A DNA stretch of 64,000 nucleotides from Euglena gracilis (lineage: Eukaryota; Euglenida; Euglenophyceae; Euglenales): NCBI GenBank assembly GCA_039621445.1, contig CP154956.1, positions 89,720,482-89,784,481 on the forward strand, in the 5' to 3' direction. Of this stretch, positions 11,161 to 22,383 are shown piece after piece (the stretch's first letter is position 1; every line of letters starts with the position of its first letter). A model generated the notes under the pieces. It searched no databases. It was not told where the DNA came from and saw only the letters and a list, made by a program, of their open reading frames with translations. The translations under genes were made by a program, and so were the position numbers.

Positions 11161-11996
11161 AATGCATCTGCAGGTGAATGGTATTCCCCAACGGACAACC
11201 AATGTTAACAAAACAAACTATGTGGTTTCCCCTTTCCTTCCTCTCCAATTTCAGGAGGGGGTTCTGACTAACCCATGGCTGGAAAAATATGCGCCGTGGA
11301 GGTTTTATGCACTTGAGAACACATATTTTGTACCTCTCCACTTGTCCATCACAAACCATGTCGTGGACACCCCTCTGTATCAATGGCACCTTTCCCGTTT
11401 CCGGAACACTGCCCGCCCCTCCCTTGCATGTCCAACAAACACTGAGGTGGAAAAAAAGCGGTCTGAACAGGGTGTTCCGAACAGGGAAAATCCCACTTAT
11501 GATGAAAAAAAGGTTGGGAAGAGGATGTTCGGTGGACCCGGGGGCGGGGGTCATTGAGTCAAAATATTTGGAAAGGTGTGTCGTTAACACACACACCCCT
11601 GTGCCAGCATATTCCTTAGAACCCTTTCCGCCCGCCTTTCCTGTGACCCCATTCTTACTTCCAGCCGTCACCTGCACGCCCGCTGCATCAACAAACACTG
11701 TGCCACCCAGGAGGCGAAGCCATGCCGAGCATGCAAAGGACCATGGAGTCTGGCAGGAGATCATCAAACTCCACCAAACTTCAGCTTCGACCTTGAAACA
11801 CACCGACGAGCTCCCACAGGTCGGAGAATAGATGAGGGTTGCACTTGAGGGTGGTCGAGGCAGAATTCAAGGAGTCCTTCCTGTGAAACGCTTTGGTGAA
11901 ACAAATGTCCAGTCACTGAAATTCACCGTAAATTGCAACTGTGTAGTTTGTAAATTAGGAATTACGTGAAATTTGCAATGCTGGTCTTTTAGGCCT
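11161..11996. other. Open but unrecognised frames
   Basis: A 248-codon minus frame (11,057-11,803) and overlapping plus frames (11,162-11,557 and 11,289-11,831) coexist. The minus frame runs into the end of the MITE at 11,158, so at least that part is not ancestral coding. No domain is visible; low stop density is a sufficient explanation. Confidence 0.25.
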
Positions 11997-12009
11997 TCAA
12001 TCATGTGCA

Positions 12010-12310
12010 AGTCCCATTAAGAGCTCAGCACTGATCAAAACCTGGTTAAAGGTCCCGAAATTGTTGGTGAAAATGCGACCCCCCAAGATGACCCCAAACC
12101 AAATTGGCAATTTTTGGCGAATTTGGTCAAAAATGACATTTTTGATGATGGTCGGTCTCAAAAAATTGCCCAAAAACCAATTCCGGTGGTTTGTGGCCGA
12201 AAAAAATTGTCCCTGGCGGCTTTCATTTTTCTTCCCCGGGGGGGGGGGGTCATAAGTCCCGGTTTGGTTGGTCGGCCCGAGGGGGGGGTTATAAGCGGGG
12301 GCTTTTGACT
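12010..12310 (-). repeat. G-tract repeat related to 25,467-25,802
   Basis: ATTAAGAGCTCAGCACT and CAAAACCTGGT at about 12,017-12,050 match the reverse complement of about 25,755-25,795, where the tail of the block flanking the satellite lies. The locus continues with TTTTGG-rich filler and two G runs (about 12,238 and 12,281) next to TCATAAG and TTATAAG words. The outer boundaries are not clear. Confidence 0.45.
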
Positions 12311-12689
12311 GCCTAAATTCCTTCATCAGGCTGAGGTCGATAAAAAGGGGTCAAAAATGACACCCTCCCCTTGAGGTCCAGCAATGCACCCAAAAATAAA
12401 AAAAAACCTGAATCTATGTCGTGACCACTTTTGTCTCAAGTTCCAGAATGGACAAGCTCGTTCTGGGTTGCGACACGGTGGAGTTGACGAGCGGCTTGAA
12501 CCACGAGGTACATCGCTGGTCGTTGCCGCACTGGCACTGGGGACCAAATGATACTGGGCAGCTTTCCCCCACCCGCCGCGTAATACTGGCTGCAGGCATC
12601 AGATGGCTGTGTGTGTGTTGTCAAGTGGGGCTGCAAGAGACTGTTCGACGTGCCATGTTGTTGGTGTGCCAAACAAATATGCTGTGAGG

Positions 12690-12752
12690 TGACACACACA
12701 CACGCACATAGCCACAGACCCACACCCACACCCACACCCACACAACACCAAA
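12690..12752 (+). repeat. (CA)n / (CCCACA)n microsatellite
   Basis: ACACACACGCACA followed by about four imperfect CCCACA units. Confidence 0.7.
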
Positions 12753-14430
12753 CCTACAAAAGGCGGGATTGGCATGGGCCCATGGATGGGATCCCAGTGC
12801 TCATCACCCCTGGGATAAGACCTCTGCAAAGCTCTCCCCCCAGAAGGGTGACAATAGCTGCCTTGTTAATTCTTGTCCCCAGAACCTCCATAGAAATTAC
12901 ATCCTCCATGTTCCAGAACACTTGGGCCGAGTGCCCAGGGCCATGTGCTCTACGGGGGTTGGAGTGCGTGCCAAGGCAGGCACCCCTTGGGGAGGGGCGT
13001 GGCGTTCAACTTCAGCCGGCCTTGTAGGGGGGTTGCATCAACCAACCAATCCACCTCAAGTGCAGAACATGCTGGGGGGGATTTCAGCACGTTGTGCTGA
13101 AAATAGTGAACCAGTGCCCACTGAGCCAGACTCTCCATCCCCCCTCCTGGGGGGTGAGGCAGGCTGGGACCCATCCACCCGTTGACAGGCTACAAACAAG
13201 AAAGCCAGGTCGAGATGGGAGACAAACAAAATCAAGCACACGATAACACGTGTGTGATTTTTGACCAAAAAACCTGTGATGAAATTGACGCAATTTTGTT
13301 ATTGTTGATTGACAGTGTTCAAAAACGACTGGATTGGAGAGACAAGATGCCTGGACAGGAGGTTCGGTCAAGCACCGCTGCTGGATCGATTTCTGTGCTG
13401 AGGTTGGCACTGTGGCGTTGTAAGGCAGCCACGTCTTGTGTGGAGGGCCCTGCCTGCCCAACGCTAGTTCTCATTGTCTGCCCAAAGAAAAGCACCTTTC
13501 GCACTCTGAAACAGGGATGGCTTTCAGGGACTGTGGAACACAACATCCCGGTTGTGGAGTGACTGATTGTCTTTGGGACCAAAGACCAGTCCTTCACACT
13601 ATACACAATCACATATCTTCTTTTGCTCAATGAAAAATCACTGGAGTTCTTACAATTTTCCTGACCCCTCACCTGTCACAAGCGTCCAGGATTTCGGTCC
13701 AGCCCTGCTGATTGCCTGCACTGCCCAGCGCATTACAACTAATATCGACAACAGCTTTGGCCCATGGACCCAGAAACCTTGGGCCCCAACCCCAAAACTT
13801 TGGCCCTTGTCCTACGAGATATTTGGCCCCAGCCCCGAATTTTTGGCCTGAGTGAAGCCACCACCCACCAAACAATTTTGGCCTGAGTGAAAGCGTTGGG
13901 ACAAAAGAGCGAGCAGAAACCAGACATTTGCCATCGTTTGGTGAATTTATGTATCAACTTTCATTCTTCTTTTTTATGACTGTGCAACACGGAAGCCAGG
14001 TGTTGGAAAAAAGCAACCGTAACTGTCTGTCTTAGCGGCAGACAGGGGACGCAACGCGTCGACCTTCCGCTGAATTCTTGTCCCGCTGAATTCTTGCCCA
14101 AGAAAAAATTGGTCTGACCTGTGGGAGGCTGGGCAAAGGTGGGGGTTTTGTTTTGGACCCCCAGGTGAGGTTCACCGGGGAATATTCACTGGGCGGGGGT
14201 CCCTCGGTGGGTGCATTTCACCAATGAACTTCACCATTTCCAGAGTTCGGGAAGAATTTCAATATTCATTCAATTTATTCTTCTTTCTTCCAATTCTGAG
14301 GCTGGATACCAGGACATTTGCAAAATTATGGAAAAAATTGCCAAAAATGACATTTGCAGTCATTTTGGGGTCATTTTCAGTCAAAAACTGTGCTCATTTG
14401 GTGAAATGTGTCGGTGGCCAAGCCAGTCAG
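12753..14430. other. No gene recognised
   Basis: Several frames of 125-140 codons overlap on both strands (for example 13,182-13,562 plus). None has a recognisable domain. TTTGGCCC/TTTTGGCC words are frequent at 13,755-13,885. Confidence 0.35.
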
Positions 14431-15203
14431 CAGGGTTTACCACCGGTTCGTGCTAGGAAGCCTGAAATCCGGTTCGTGATTGTTCGTGATAGTTCGTGAT
14501 AGTTCGTGATTGTTTGTGCTTCCAAAAAACCGCCCGGTTTTTCGTTTTCCTGGGCGAAATTCCTCTTGAACTTTGCCTTTTTGTGCCTGTTTTGGTCGAA
14601 ATAAAGGGGAAAGCAAAATAGGCTTGAAAGATGGACTGCACATTTTGATATCAGCAATTTTCTACCTGTTTGGGGGAGGTTGTTTGTTGGGAACCCGACA
14701 CCGAAGTACAAAAATATACCTTTTGAAAAACACAAAATACCTGCACGTCACGTTTGGGTGCATCCATCAATTCAGCTGATGGACAACGTTTTTCCACAAT
14801 CTTCGGTTTGCGAAGGAGGTTCTCCTTGTGAGTTGACGATGAAATATGTCGCTTTGCATATTTCTTCTCGGCTTAGTGCATTGAAACATGGCAAACACTG
14901 CACCACATTTCCGAACCTCTCACTTCCATCACTTCACCAAACTGAAAAAGATGAGAAAAAGGCGGGAAATCAAAAACAAGATGCAGCACGCTTTTGAGGA
15001 GTGAGTTTGCCACCTCTCTTCCATGACCTTTTCTATTTGGTTGATTGAACAACCATAATTATCAGAAGACATTTCTACAAGAGTGACGAAAAAATACGGT
15101 TCGTGATTGTTCGTGATTGTTCGTGATTTTGCCAAAGTCCCAAGTTCGTGCTGGTTCGTGATTGTTCGTGATTGTTCGTGGTACGAACCGGTGAAAAACC
15201 CTG
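14431..15203. mobile_element. hAT-like MITE with GTTCGTGATT clusters
   Basis: The ends CAGGGTTTACCACCGGTTCG and, inverted, CAGGGTTTTTCACCGGTTCG are near-identical. The flanks share an exact 7-bp CAGTCAG (14,424-14,430 and 15,204-15,210), fitting a 7- or 8-bp target duplication. Subterminal clusters of the 10-bp unit GTTCGTGATT lie at 14,470-14,520 and 15,098-15,182, in direct orientation. The 580-bp centre carries short frames only. Confidence 0.8.
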
Positions 15204-15437
15204 CAGTCAGTCACTCACCCGGGGGGGGGGGTCGGCCACTCAGGAAGACCGGTCACTTTTTGGCCTTTCAAGGCCATTGTTGGCCAAAATTTTCTCTGGC
15301 GCCTTCGGCGCCGGTTGGCCACTCAGCCACTTTGGGTGATTTCTGGCCAACCCCACCCCCGGGGGGGGGGGGTCACGGCCAAAAAACCAGTCGGTCACTC
15401 TGAAAAAACCAGTCAGTCACCCCCCGGGGGGGGGGGG
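15204..15437. mobile_element. G-tract element with GTCACTC words and GC hairpin
   Basis: CAGTCAGTCAC near a C/G-run block begins the segment (about 15,204) and recurs directly at its end (about 15,408). Variants of GTCACTC occur about six times. A perfect hairpin GGCGCC-TTC-GGCGCC sits at 15,298-15,312 after AAAATTTT, with TTGGCC filler around it. Related words (CCAGTCACTCACTCTGA) recur at about 16,462. The segment lacks clear inverted termini, so its boundaries are approximate. Confidence 0.55.
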
Positions 15438-17300
15438 TGGGACAGGTGTTAAGCAATGGTCTGGGTGGGATCCAGTGGGATCGGGTGGGATCGGGTGGGG
15501 TTCCAGTGGGCTGCCTTGGGGGGGGGGATGCAGTGAAAAAAAGAAAGAAAACACATGCAACAAGGCGGTGCCGACCAGATATACTTTTGCATTACGCAGC
15601 GGGTTCAGAGCATAACCATGCATGGCCCCCAGTGTCATGCATGGCCTCTTTTTTCTGTCCCACACGAGTCACCTTTTGGCTCTGTTCAGTTGTACATCCC
15701 TCTTTGCTGCATGAGACTTTGGGGGTGGTTCGGGACGCGGGGGGGGGGGGGGCGATGGGGGAGGGGACAAGAAGTCCAGAGCTCCTTGTACTCTCGCGAA
15801 GCAAATTAAGCACCACTTGGTTCCCAAACAGTTGGTCCGAGTGGTGGTTTGGGCCAGAGGCAGGCAACACATGGTCACTGCGTGGTGGCGCAAGTTCGCC
15901 ACGAAGCTGCTGAAGGTGTCTTTGGGAGCAAGAAGCTGTTCACGCTGCTTTGCCCCTTCTCACCCAGCCCCTCTCCATCCCCCTCTCGTGTAGCCTCCTC
16001 TTGTGTGGCCCACCCTTGTCACTCCTTCTCGTGCAGCCTCCTCTCTGTGTGCGACCCCCTCTCCGTGGCCCAAGCACCTCACTGGGTCGTTGCGTCTTGG
16101 GGTTTCAGGCCCTTTGGGTTGCGTCCTTCAGGTGTTCAGCAAATCGGGTGCATATGACACAATGACCGTGTTGGCCAAAACCCTTAAATCCAGGATAGAC
16201 CCCGGTGGGTGGAAATTCTCCATACCCCCCCCCAAAAACAAGACGCTCATTATTTTTCCCCGGAAAATCCCCCGCGATGTCATTGGCCTGTCCAGGTAGA
16301 TACACCTGACACCCCAGCCACGAACCTTGGGGGCGGGGGTCGGTCACTTGGAATCTTGGTGAAATTGGGACCGAGTTGAGAATAGAGGTCACGACACTTG
16401 CAGCCTCTTCGTTTTCTGCTGACCCCTCCCCTGGAGGAGAAAAGGCATTCAGGCCAAAAACCAGTCACTCACTCTGAACAAAAACCAGGGCAGTTAGCCA
16501 GGCCATATCGCCAGGCTGACAGAGCCGCCCACGACACCAGATCCTCGTTGTACACACTCCCGTTCTCGGTACGGACAGAGATCGCAGCCCCGGAACTGGA
16601 ACAAGTGGCCCGGCGGACCCTGACGTGATGTGTCTCATTGCCAATATCAAATGAAATGAACAAAAAGAAAATACAACACCTCAGATGGCCACGAGGTTCG
16701 TCATATTTTTTTTGACCTTCGCTGTGGTTGACAAAAACGTTGCCCCTCCTCTGGTGTGAATTATACCCGACAGTCAAGGTTTGCCGCCAACAAGGAATTT
16801 CAAATTGCAAGAAAATAAACGCAATCTCACAAATTGTTTAGAGAGCAATTTTGGACTCTACATACACTCGAACTTAACAGGACAAAGAGAGGGACAAGGT
16901 CCTCCGCTCATAGTACCGTCCCGATGCCAAGACCAGATTCCCTATGTCCGAAGAGCTGGCTTCTTGTTGGGAGGCACAGATCATGCCGAGAATCAGGCAA
17001 TCGTCAGGACCGATGCAGCTCCACAAATGCAACACAGCGGATTTCTACCAATCAAGAAAGACGTTTTGCACAAGCGTTGGGAAAGACCAATCACATGCAT
17101 AGCTAACATCAACAGCCGAAAAGAAGGTGCGTGCAAACATGCATTGCAGGCTGACTGGACTGGGGGGGACCCCCCCCCCACTTTGTGTCGAACCCTGGCC
17201 GGCGCCCAACCAAATTTCGTTTGACAAAATCCTTTATTGCCATTCCCTGGTGCCGTCGGAGCAGGGTGCGCCTGTAACGGCCGAACTCAACAGGGTTCAC
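15438..17300. other. No gene recognised
   Basis: A short GGTGGGATCGG tandem lies at about 15,465-15,500. Many overlapping frames (up to 158 codons, 15,437-15,913 plus) lack domains. A (G)8A(C)10 block is at about 17,162-17,180. Confidence 0.35.
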
Positions 17301-17304
17301 GAGC

Positions 17305-17345
17305 AGGGATTTAGGGTTTGGGTAGGTTTAGGGTAGGCTGAAGTC
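17305..17345 (+). repeat. Telomere-like words
   Basis: ATTTAGGGTTTGGGTAGG followed by TTTAGGGTAGG, degenerate TTTAGGG-type units. Confidence 0.45.
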
Positions 17346-17504
17346 AGGGTTCGTGGGTGACCCCTTTGAGATCCGGACCTGCACTCCAAAAAGCATTTTG
17401 TCTTCGAATATTGCATGATATATAACACAATATGAAACATAATCTTTTTTTATACTAAATAATACACATAACATAAAACATATAATTAACATAATATGAA
17501 ATAT

Positions 17505-18084
17505 ATATATATATATTATAATATCTTACAATACAATACAATACAACACAATACAATATAGTATAATATATTTTAATGTAACGTGATATAATGTAATATA
17601 ATATAACACAATACATTACAATACAATAAATATAGTATAGTGTGGTATGGTATGGTATGGCATGGTGTGGTATATACGGTATGGTATGGTATGGTATGGT
17701 ATGGTATGGTATGGTATGGTATGGTATGGTATGGTATGGTATGGTATGGCATGGTGTGGTATGGTATGGTACGGTATGGTATTGTATGGTATGGTACGGT
17801 ATAATATAACGTAGTATAATATAATATAATACAGTATGGTATAATAGAATATAGTAAAGCATAGTATAGTATAGTATAGTATAGTATAGTATAGTATAGT
17901 ATAGTATATATATAATACAGTATATTATATATATATAATCTAATATAATACAATACAATACAATACAGTTTAATATATAATAATATAGTATAATATAGTA
18001 TAATCCAGCATAGTATTGTACAGTATAGTATAGTATAATATTGTATAGTACAATATAGTATAATATAGTATAGTATAGTATTGT
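17505..18084. repeat. Pentanucleotide (TATAG/TATGG)n array, part 1
   Basis: Degenerate 5-bp units. TATGG units form a block at about 17,640-17,800, with TATAG and variants around it. The long tyrosine/isoleucine/leucine frames on the minus strand are products of the repeat. Confidence 0.9.
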
Positions 18085-18271
18085 GTCAAGAACTGTGTTT
18101 GGGCCAAGAGTTAGGGGGAGCCCAGGGGCGGGCACCGCGGCGCCGAAGGCGCCGTGGTCGCCCCTGGGCCCCCCTAAAACCTTGGCCCAAAACACTGTTC
18201 TTGGTTGAAACCGTGTTTTGGGCGAAGGCTTAAGACTTTTAAATTCTCGAAATCGTTCCAAACACGGTTTC
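18085..18271. mobile_element. Double foldback inside the microsatellite
   Basis: Two hairpins lie side by side. The first pairs about 18,088-18,135 with about 18,158-18,210 and has a perfect core CGGCGCC-GAA-GGCGCCG at 18,138-18,154. The second pairs GAAACCGTGTTTTGGG (about 18,207) with CCAAACACGGTTTC (18,258-18,271). All four arms are versions of GAACTGTGTTTGGG. It interrupts the TATAG array and is non-coding. Confidence 0.7.
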
Positions 18272-18925
18272 AGTATAATATAATATAATATGGTATGGTA
18301 CAGTAAAATATGGTATCATGTAGTATAGTATAGTATAGTATAGTATAGTATAGTATAGTATAGTATAGTATAGTATAGTATAGTATAGTATAGTATAGTA
18401 TAGTATAGTATAGTATAGTATAGTATAGTATAGTATAGTATAGTATAGTATGTATAGTATAGTAGTATAGATAGTATAATATAGTATAGTATAGTATAGT
18501 ATAGTATAGACAGTATAGTATAGTATAGTATAGTACAGTATAGTATAGTATAGTATAGTATAGTATAGTATAGCATAGTATAGTATTGGTATAATATAGT
18601 ATAGTACAGTATGGTATAGTATAGTATAGTATAGTATAATATAATATTGTATGGTATGGTATGGTATGGTATGGTATGGTATGGTATGGTATGGTATGGT
18701 ATGGTATGGTATGGTATGGCATGGTATGGTATGGTATGGTATGGCATGGTATAGTATAGTATAGTATAGTATAGTATAGTATGGTTTTGTATAGTATAGT
18801 ATAGTATAGTATAGTATAGTATAGTGTAGTATAGTATAGTATAGTATAGTATAGTATAGTATAGTATAGTATAGTATAGTATAGTATAGTATAGTATAGT
18901 ATAGTATAATATAGTACAGTATAGT
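18272..18925. repeat. Pentanucleotide array, part 2
   Basis: Nearly pure TATAG units at about 18,315-18,450 and 18,785-18,905, with a TATGG block at about 18,650-18,750. Confidence 0.9.
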
Positions 18926-19227
18926 CAGGGGTTTTTTTAAGCCGGGGGGGGGAGGGGGGGCCCCCCCCGCCACCCCACCCCGCGGGGGGGGGGGCCCCGG
19001 GGGGGGGGGGGAGGGGGTCCCGGGGGACCCACAAAAAATGGCCGAAAAATCGCGAAAAGTGCTAAAAATAGAATTTTCTCGGCGCCTGCGGCGCCGAAAA
19101 GTATATCCCACCCCCCTCCGGGGGGGGACCCCCCCCCCCCCCCCCGGGGGGGGGGAGGGGGTCCGGCGGACCCACCCACCCTACCCCCCCCTCCCCCCCG
19201 GGGGGTCCAAACTTAAAAAAATCCCTG
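18926..19227. mobile_element. hAT-like MITE in the microsatellite
   Basis: The ends CAGGGGTTTTTTTAAG and, inverted, CAGGGATTTTTTTAAG differ at one base. The flanks are AGTATAGT on both sides (18,918-18,925 and 19,228-19,235), an 8-bp match, though inside a repeat where it is less informative. The interior is long G/C runs, a GGGGTCC word, and the hairpin TCGGCGCC-TGC-GGCGCCGA at 19,079-19,097 with an 8-bp stem. Confidence 0.75.
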
Positions 19228-19640
19228 AGTATAGTATAGTATAGTATAGTATAGTATAGTATAGTATAGTATAGTATAGTATAGTATAGTATAGTATAGT
19301 ATAGTATAGTATAGTATAGTATAATATAATTTAGTATTGGTATAGTATAATATAGTATAGTATACTATAGTGCCGTATAGTATGGTATAGTGTAGTATAA
19401 TACGGCATAATACAATACAGTATAGCATAGTATAGTATTGTATAATATAATACATTACAATATAATATAATATGGTATAATATGGTATGGTATAATAATA
19501 ATATATGGTATAACAGATGATATAATATAATATAATAATATCACAATATAATATAGTATAATGTAGTATAATATAGTGGAGTGGAGTAGAATTGAGTATA
19601 ATAGTAATATAGTGTTGTGTAGTATGCACTGTGTCTCAAG
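19228..19640. repeat. Pentanucleotide array, part 3
   Basis: TATAG units grading into degenerate TATAA/TAATA sequence. Confidence 0.85.
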
Positions 19641-19791
19641 GTTATTCACGTGTCACCGTTTCAAGGTTTTTCACGTGGGTCAAAAAAATGCAAAATTCTG
19701 TTTCTGTGAGATGACAAGAAAATGACAGGCAAAGCTGCACATGGGGTGACAAATATCGCTTGGCACACTCCCCTGTTGCCTCTTATGTTGT

Positions 19792-20235
19792 TTAATAGCG
19801 GGTGTGCAGGCCCTTGGCCACCTACACAGCCGTCAAACAACGGACCATGCTGCCGTACAAATTTGGGATCAGGGTAGGAGGGGCCTGGGACCACTCCCGT
19901 TGGAGAGCTGTCCACAGCTCATCACAGGACGAAAAGCGCTTCCCAACAAGGCAGGAAGCAAGCCAAGCCCAGCAGTGTTCCACCGGATTTTCTCCCCTCT
20001 TCGATTCGTTCACATACCCAATCTGATCGTAACCCTTCAGAATATAACGGACCGTCGCCTCGTTCACGTTCCGGCCCACCCTCTCCCCAACCGCCCTGGC
20101 TATTGCTGTGGCAAACGGTCGCGGGACAGGTGCGGCATACGCCAGCACCTCTGCCCGGACACGCCACCTTAGCTCACTGGAAGCGTGAGATCTGGTCATT
20201 GAGCGACTGGGGAAGGAACAGGAATCACAAGGCAC
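19792..20235 (-). pseudogene. Tc1/mariner transposase with deleted catalytic core
   Basis: Residues about 19-76 of the minus-strand frame (SELRWRVRAEV ... ATVRYILKGYDQIG) look like the N-terminal helix-turn-helix DNA-binding region of Tc1-like transposases. Residues 83-89 (NPVEHCW) match the NPIEHLW motif holding the third catalytic acid, followed by the usual tail DELWTALQREW and SM..CLTAV. The two parts are joined directly, so the stretch with the first two catalytic aspartates, nearly 200 residues of a roughly 340-residue family protein, is missing. An in-frame TAG after CLTAV precedes VAKGLHTRY and a TAA at 19,792, which looks like the original C-terminus. The element is non-autonomous and the gene is dead. 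I did not find its terminal repeats. Confidence 0.85.
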
Positions 20236-20665
20236 GAAATATAAATATTTTGGGACTGCAGGTTCAGCTTCCTGCAGAATTTCTTTTGTTTGCAGAGTGA
20301 TTTTGCATCTGTGCCGGCGCCAGGTTATGACATAACAGGTAATGGAGGGATGGTTGCCCCCACCACAATCGCCCTCCCCCCCTCAACAATCGCCCCTATT
20401 TATGGTCACATGGCAGACGCCTTTTGAGAGGATTGCTGTGTTTTGAATGTTACCAGCATTTGGCCATCCGGGACAGGAGTCCGATTGACCGGAGACAGGC
20501 AATGCACTTCTTCAGAAACGAAATACACACTGACAAATGCCATCACAGACTTCCACCGAGCAATAAGCCAACGGGAGTATGCACCAACTCAAGTTGAGCA
20601 TTTGTGGGGTCAGCATCCGACCACGCCCGGGAGAAGTTCAGCAGGCCTAAGCCTTGAAACACGGG
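20236..20665. other. No gene recognised
   Basis: Likely the remaining 5' flank of the Tc1 element plus unique sequence. No feature recognised. Confidence 0.3.
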
Positions 20666-20896
20666 CAGGGCTCTACGGGAAACCCTGGTGGGGGGGTCAG
20701 ACCCCCCACCACACCTGGGAGCCACCCACCATGGCACCCGCTCAAAGAAAATTCCTCGGCGCAGAAGGTGCCAAAGAAAAATTTTGACCTGAAAATCAGG
20801 AAATACAGGAAGGCCTGGTGGGGGGGGGAGTTGCACCCACCATGGGGTGGGGTTGACCCCCCCACCCACCACCCATGGGGTTCCCGTACAGCCCTG
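20666..20896. mobile_element. hAT-like MITE, family B
   Basis: The ends CAGGGCTCTACGGGAA and, inverted, CAGGGCTGTACGGGAA differ by one base. The flanks AACACGGG and ATCACAGG match at 6 of 8 positions, a decayed target duplication. The interior has CCTGGTGGGGGG words, G/C runs and a degenerate hairpin GGCGC...GTGCC at about 20,759. A lone copy of the same terminus lies at 60,950. Confidence 0.7.
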
Positions 20897-21246
20897 ATCA
20901 CAGGGTACCGCTGGACTGCAGTGATGCGTGTAGACACCATTCCGCTAACGAGGTTGTTTGTCTTTGCTGGCATTGCCAGGATAATAGGGGGAGGTTGGAA
21001 TGAACACCATTGCCAACCAAGTCGCAATGAGATCGTAACAACAAAACATTCTCTGCAATGGGGAACTTGAGTCACACTGACACAAGGAAATGATACCAAA
21101 GCCATGTTTCACTTCACAAAAACAATTAACAAAGGCAGTTTAAAAATATAGTTTGAAAATTCAAAAAAAATAAAAAATTGCTGGAATGGATGTATGTCTC
21201 AATGATGAAAAAAATGGCCGGCAGAGAGGGGGAGAACAAGCTGAGG
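20897..21246. other. No gene recognised
   Basis: Short frames only. Confidence 0.3.
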
Positions 21247-21378
21247 AACTTTCTGAAAAATTCATCAAACTATGCCCCTGGAGGGGAAATCAGCTTTAAA
21301 AAAAGCTAACACACTTTCCGAAAAAATCATCAAACTATGCCCCTGGAGGGGAAATGAGCTTCTTTAAAAAAAGCTAAC
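21247..21378 (+). repeat. Tandem duplication of a 64-68 bp unit
   Basis: Two copies (21,247-21,310 and 21,311-21,378) share TCATCAAACTATGCCCCTGG and end in GAGCTT...AAAAAGCTAAC, differing by a few substitutions and a small indel. Confidence 0.8.
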
Positions 21379-22152
21379 AAACTGGCAATTGTTGCCTGTC
21401 CCATCCGAGTTGGGAAATTATACTTGTTTAAAGTTTTGCAAAATGTCATCAAAACCGGGGGAAAATCTCATTTTGCCAATTGTGGTTGTTCGAGGATTAT
21501 GTGTTTTTTTGGGGGGGGGGAACTGGCGTCCTTTCAAGCCAGGGAAAAAAAAGCTCAAACACTCAAAAGATCATGGATCCTCCGGCGCAGGCTGGTTTCC
21601 TCCTGGGGGTGGGAGAATTCTTCCTTACAACCCTCCCTGAGAATACGTTACAAATCCCAAAAAAATTTACCACTTCTGAGCCCAGCCATGTTGCCAATAC
21701 GGCCCTACACGTTCAAATAACCAGGACCGTAATAACGATAACCAGGATGACTAAAAATAATAATAATTGTTGGACAAAAAAAGCAAAAAACGACAAAAAA
21801 TTCTGACAAAGTTTGGGACACCTCCCCCCCTTTCCCTACTGACCGGGTTCCTGCAACCCCTGATCAGGGGGGGAGGGGTCGTACGCAGGGGGGTGGTCGT
21901 TGTTTAGGGTCGAAAAACGCCCAGCAGAAATGAAAAATTACCACAAAAAAAAACAGGCGGTTGAGAAGAAAAACACTTAAAAAGGGGGGGAAGCACAAAC
22001 TTTGTCAAAATGGCCAATGAAGTGAGAAAATGGGTTTGTGTTTCCCTCTTCCCCTGCCTGCCAGCTCCGAGGAATCCCCAGGTCACCAGACTTTGCGGAG
22101 GGTCCGCAGAACCTCAGGTTATCAAAAATCGGATGCCGAATGTTGTTGCCCA
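21379..22152. other. No gene recognised
   Basis: Overlapping short frames (up to 108 codons) and two G runs at about 21,512 and 21,868. Confidence 0.3.
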
Positions 22153-22165
22153 TTTATTAAATTAT

Positions 22166-22348
22166 TCAATTCATTGCGCTATCGACGTCTGTCTGGTTGT
22201 CCTGGGCACTGGCCTCAGCCAACGCGGCCCGCAGCTGGGCGGAGTACGTGCCGGTCAGCCCTCGGAAGTCGGCCACCACCGTGCCCATCAAGGAGGCGAA
22301 TGTGTCCACCACTTGGTTCATCTGCTGCTGGGACTGGGGCAGGTCCAT
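22166..22348 (-). CDS. Possible 3' end of an uncharacterised gene
   Basis: A 60-codon frame starting MDLPQSQQQMNQ and ending VDSAMN is predicted to be helical and amphipathic, rich in Gln, Ala and Asp. Its base composition is more GC-rich and balanced than the neighbouring repeats. An AATAAA signal on the minus strand (22,153-22,158) lies 8 bp past the stop. Upstream the frame continues openly to 22,399 but enters the terminal repeat of the element at 22,384, so any earlier exon is displaced or absent. I do not recognise a family. It may be a real last exon, a gene fragment, or a chance frame. Confidence 0.3.
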   Translation of the reverse strand: MDLPQSQQQMNQVVDTFASLMGTVVADFRGLTGTYSAQLRAALAEASAQDNQTDVDSAMN

Positions 22349-22383
22349 TCCGGTCGGGGGGAAAGGATTCAATACTGCTGGTG

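Noticed and set aside
11057-11803. 248-codon minus-strand frame as a gene
   Set aside because: It runs into a MITE end, overlaps open plus-strand frames, and has no domain.
18918-19235. Treating the AGTATAGT flanks as firm proof of transposition
   Set aside because: The flanks lie in a pentanucleotide repeat, so an 8-bp match is expected by chance; the call rests mainly on the inverted ends.
17455-19629. Tyrosine/isoleucine-rich proteins of 250-290 codons
   Set aside because: Direct translation of the TATAG/TATGG microsatellite.
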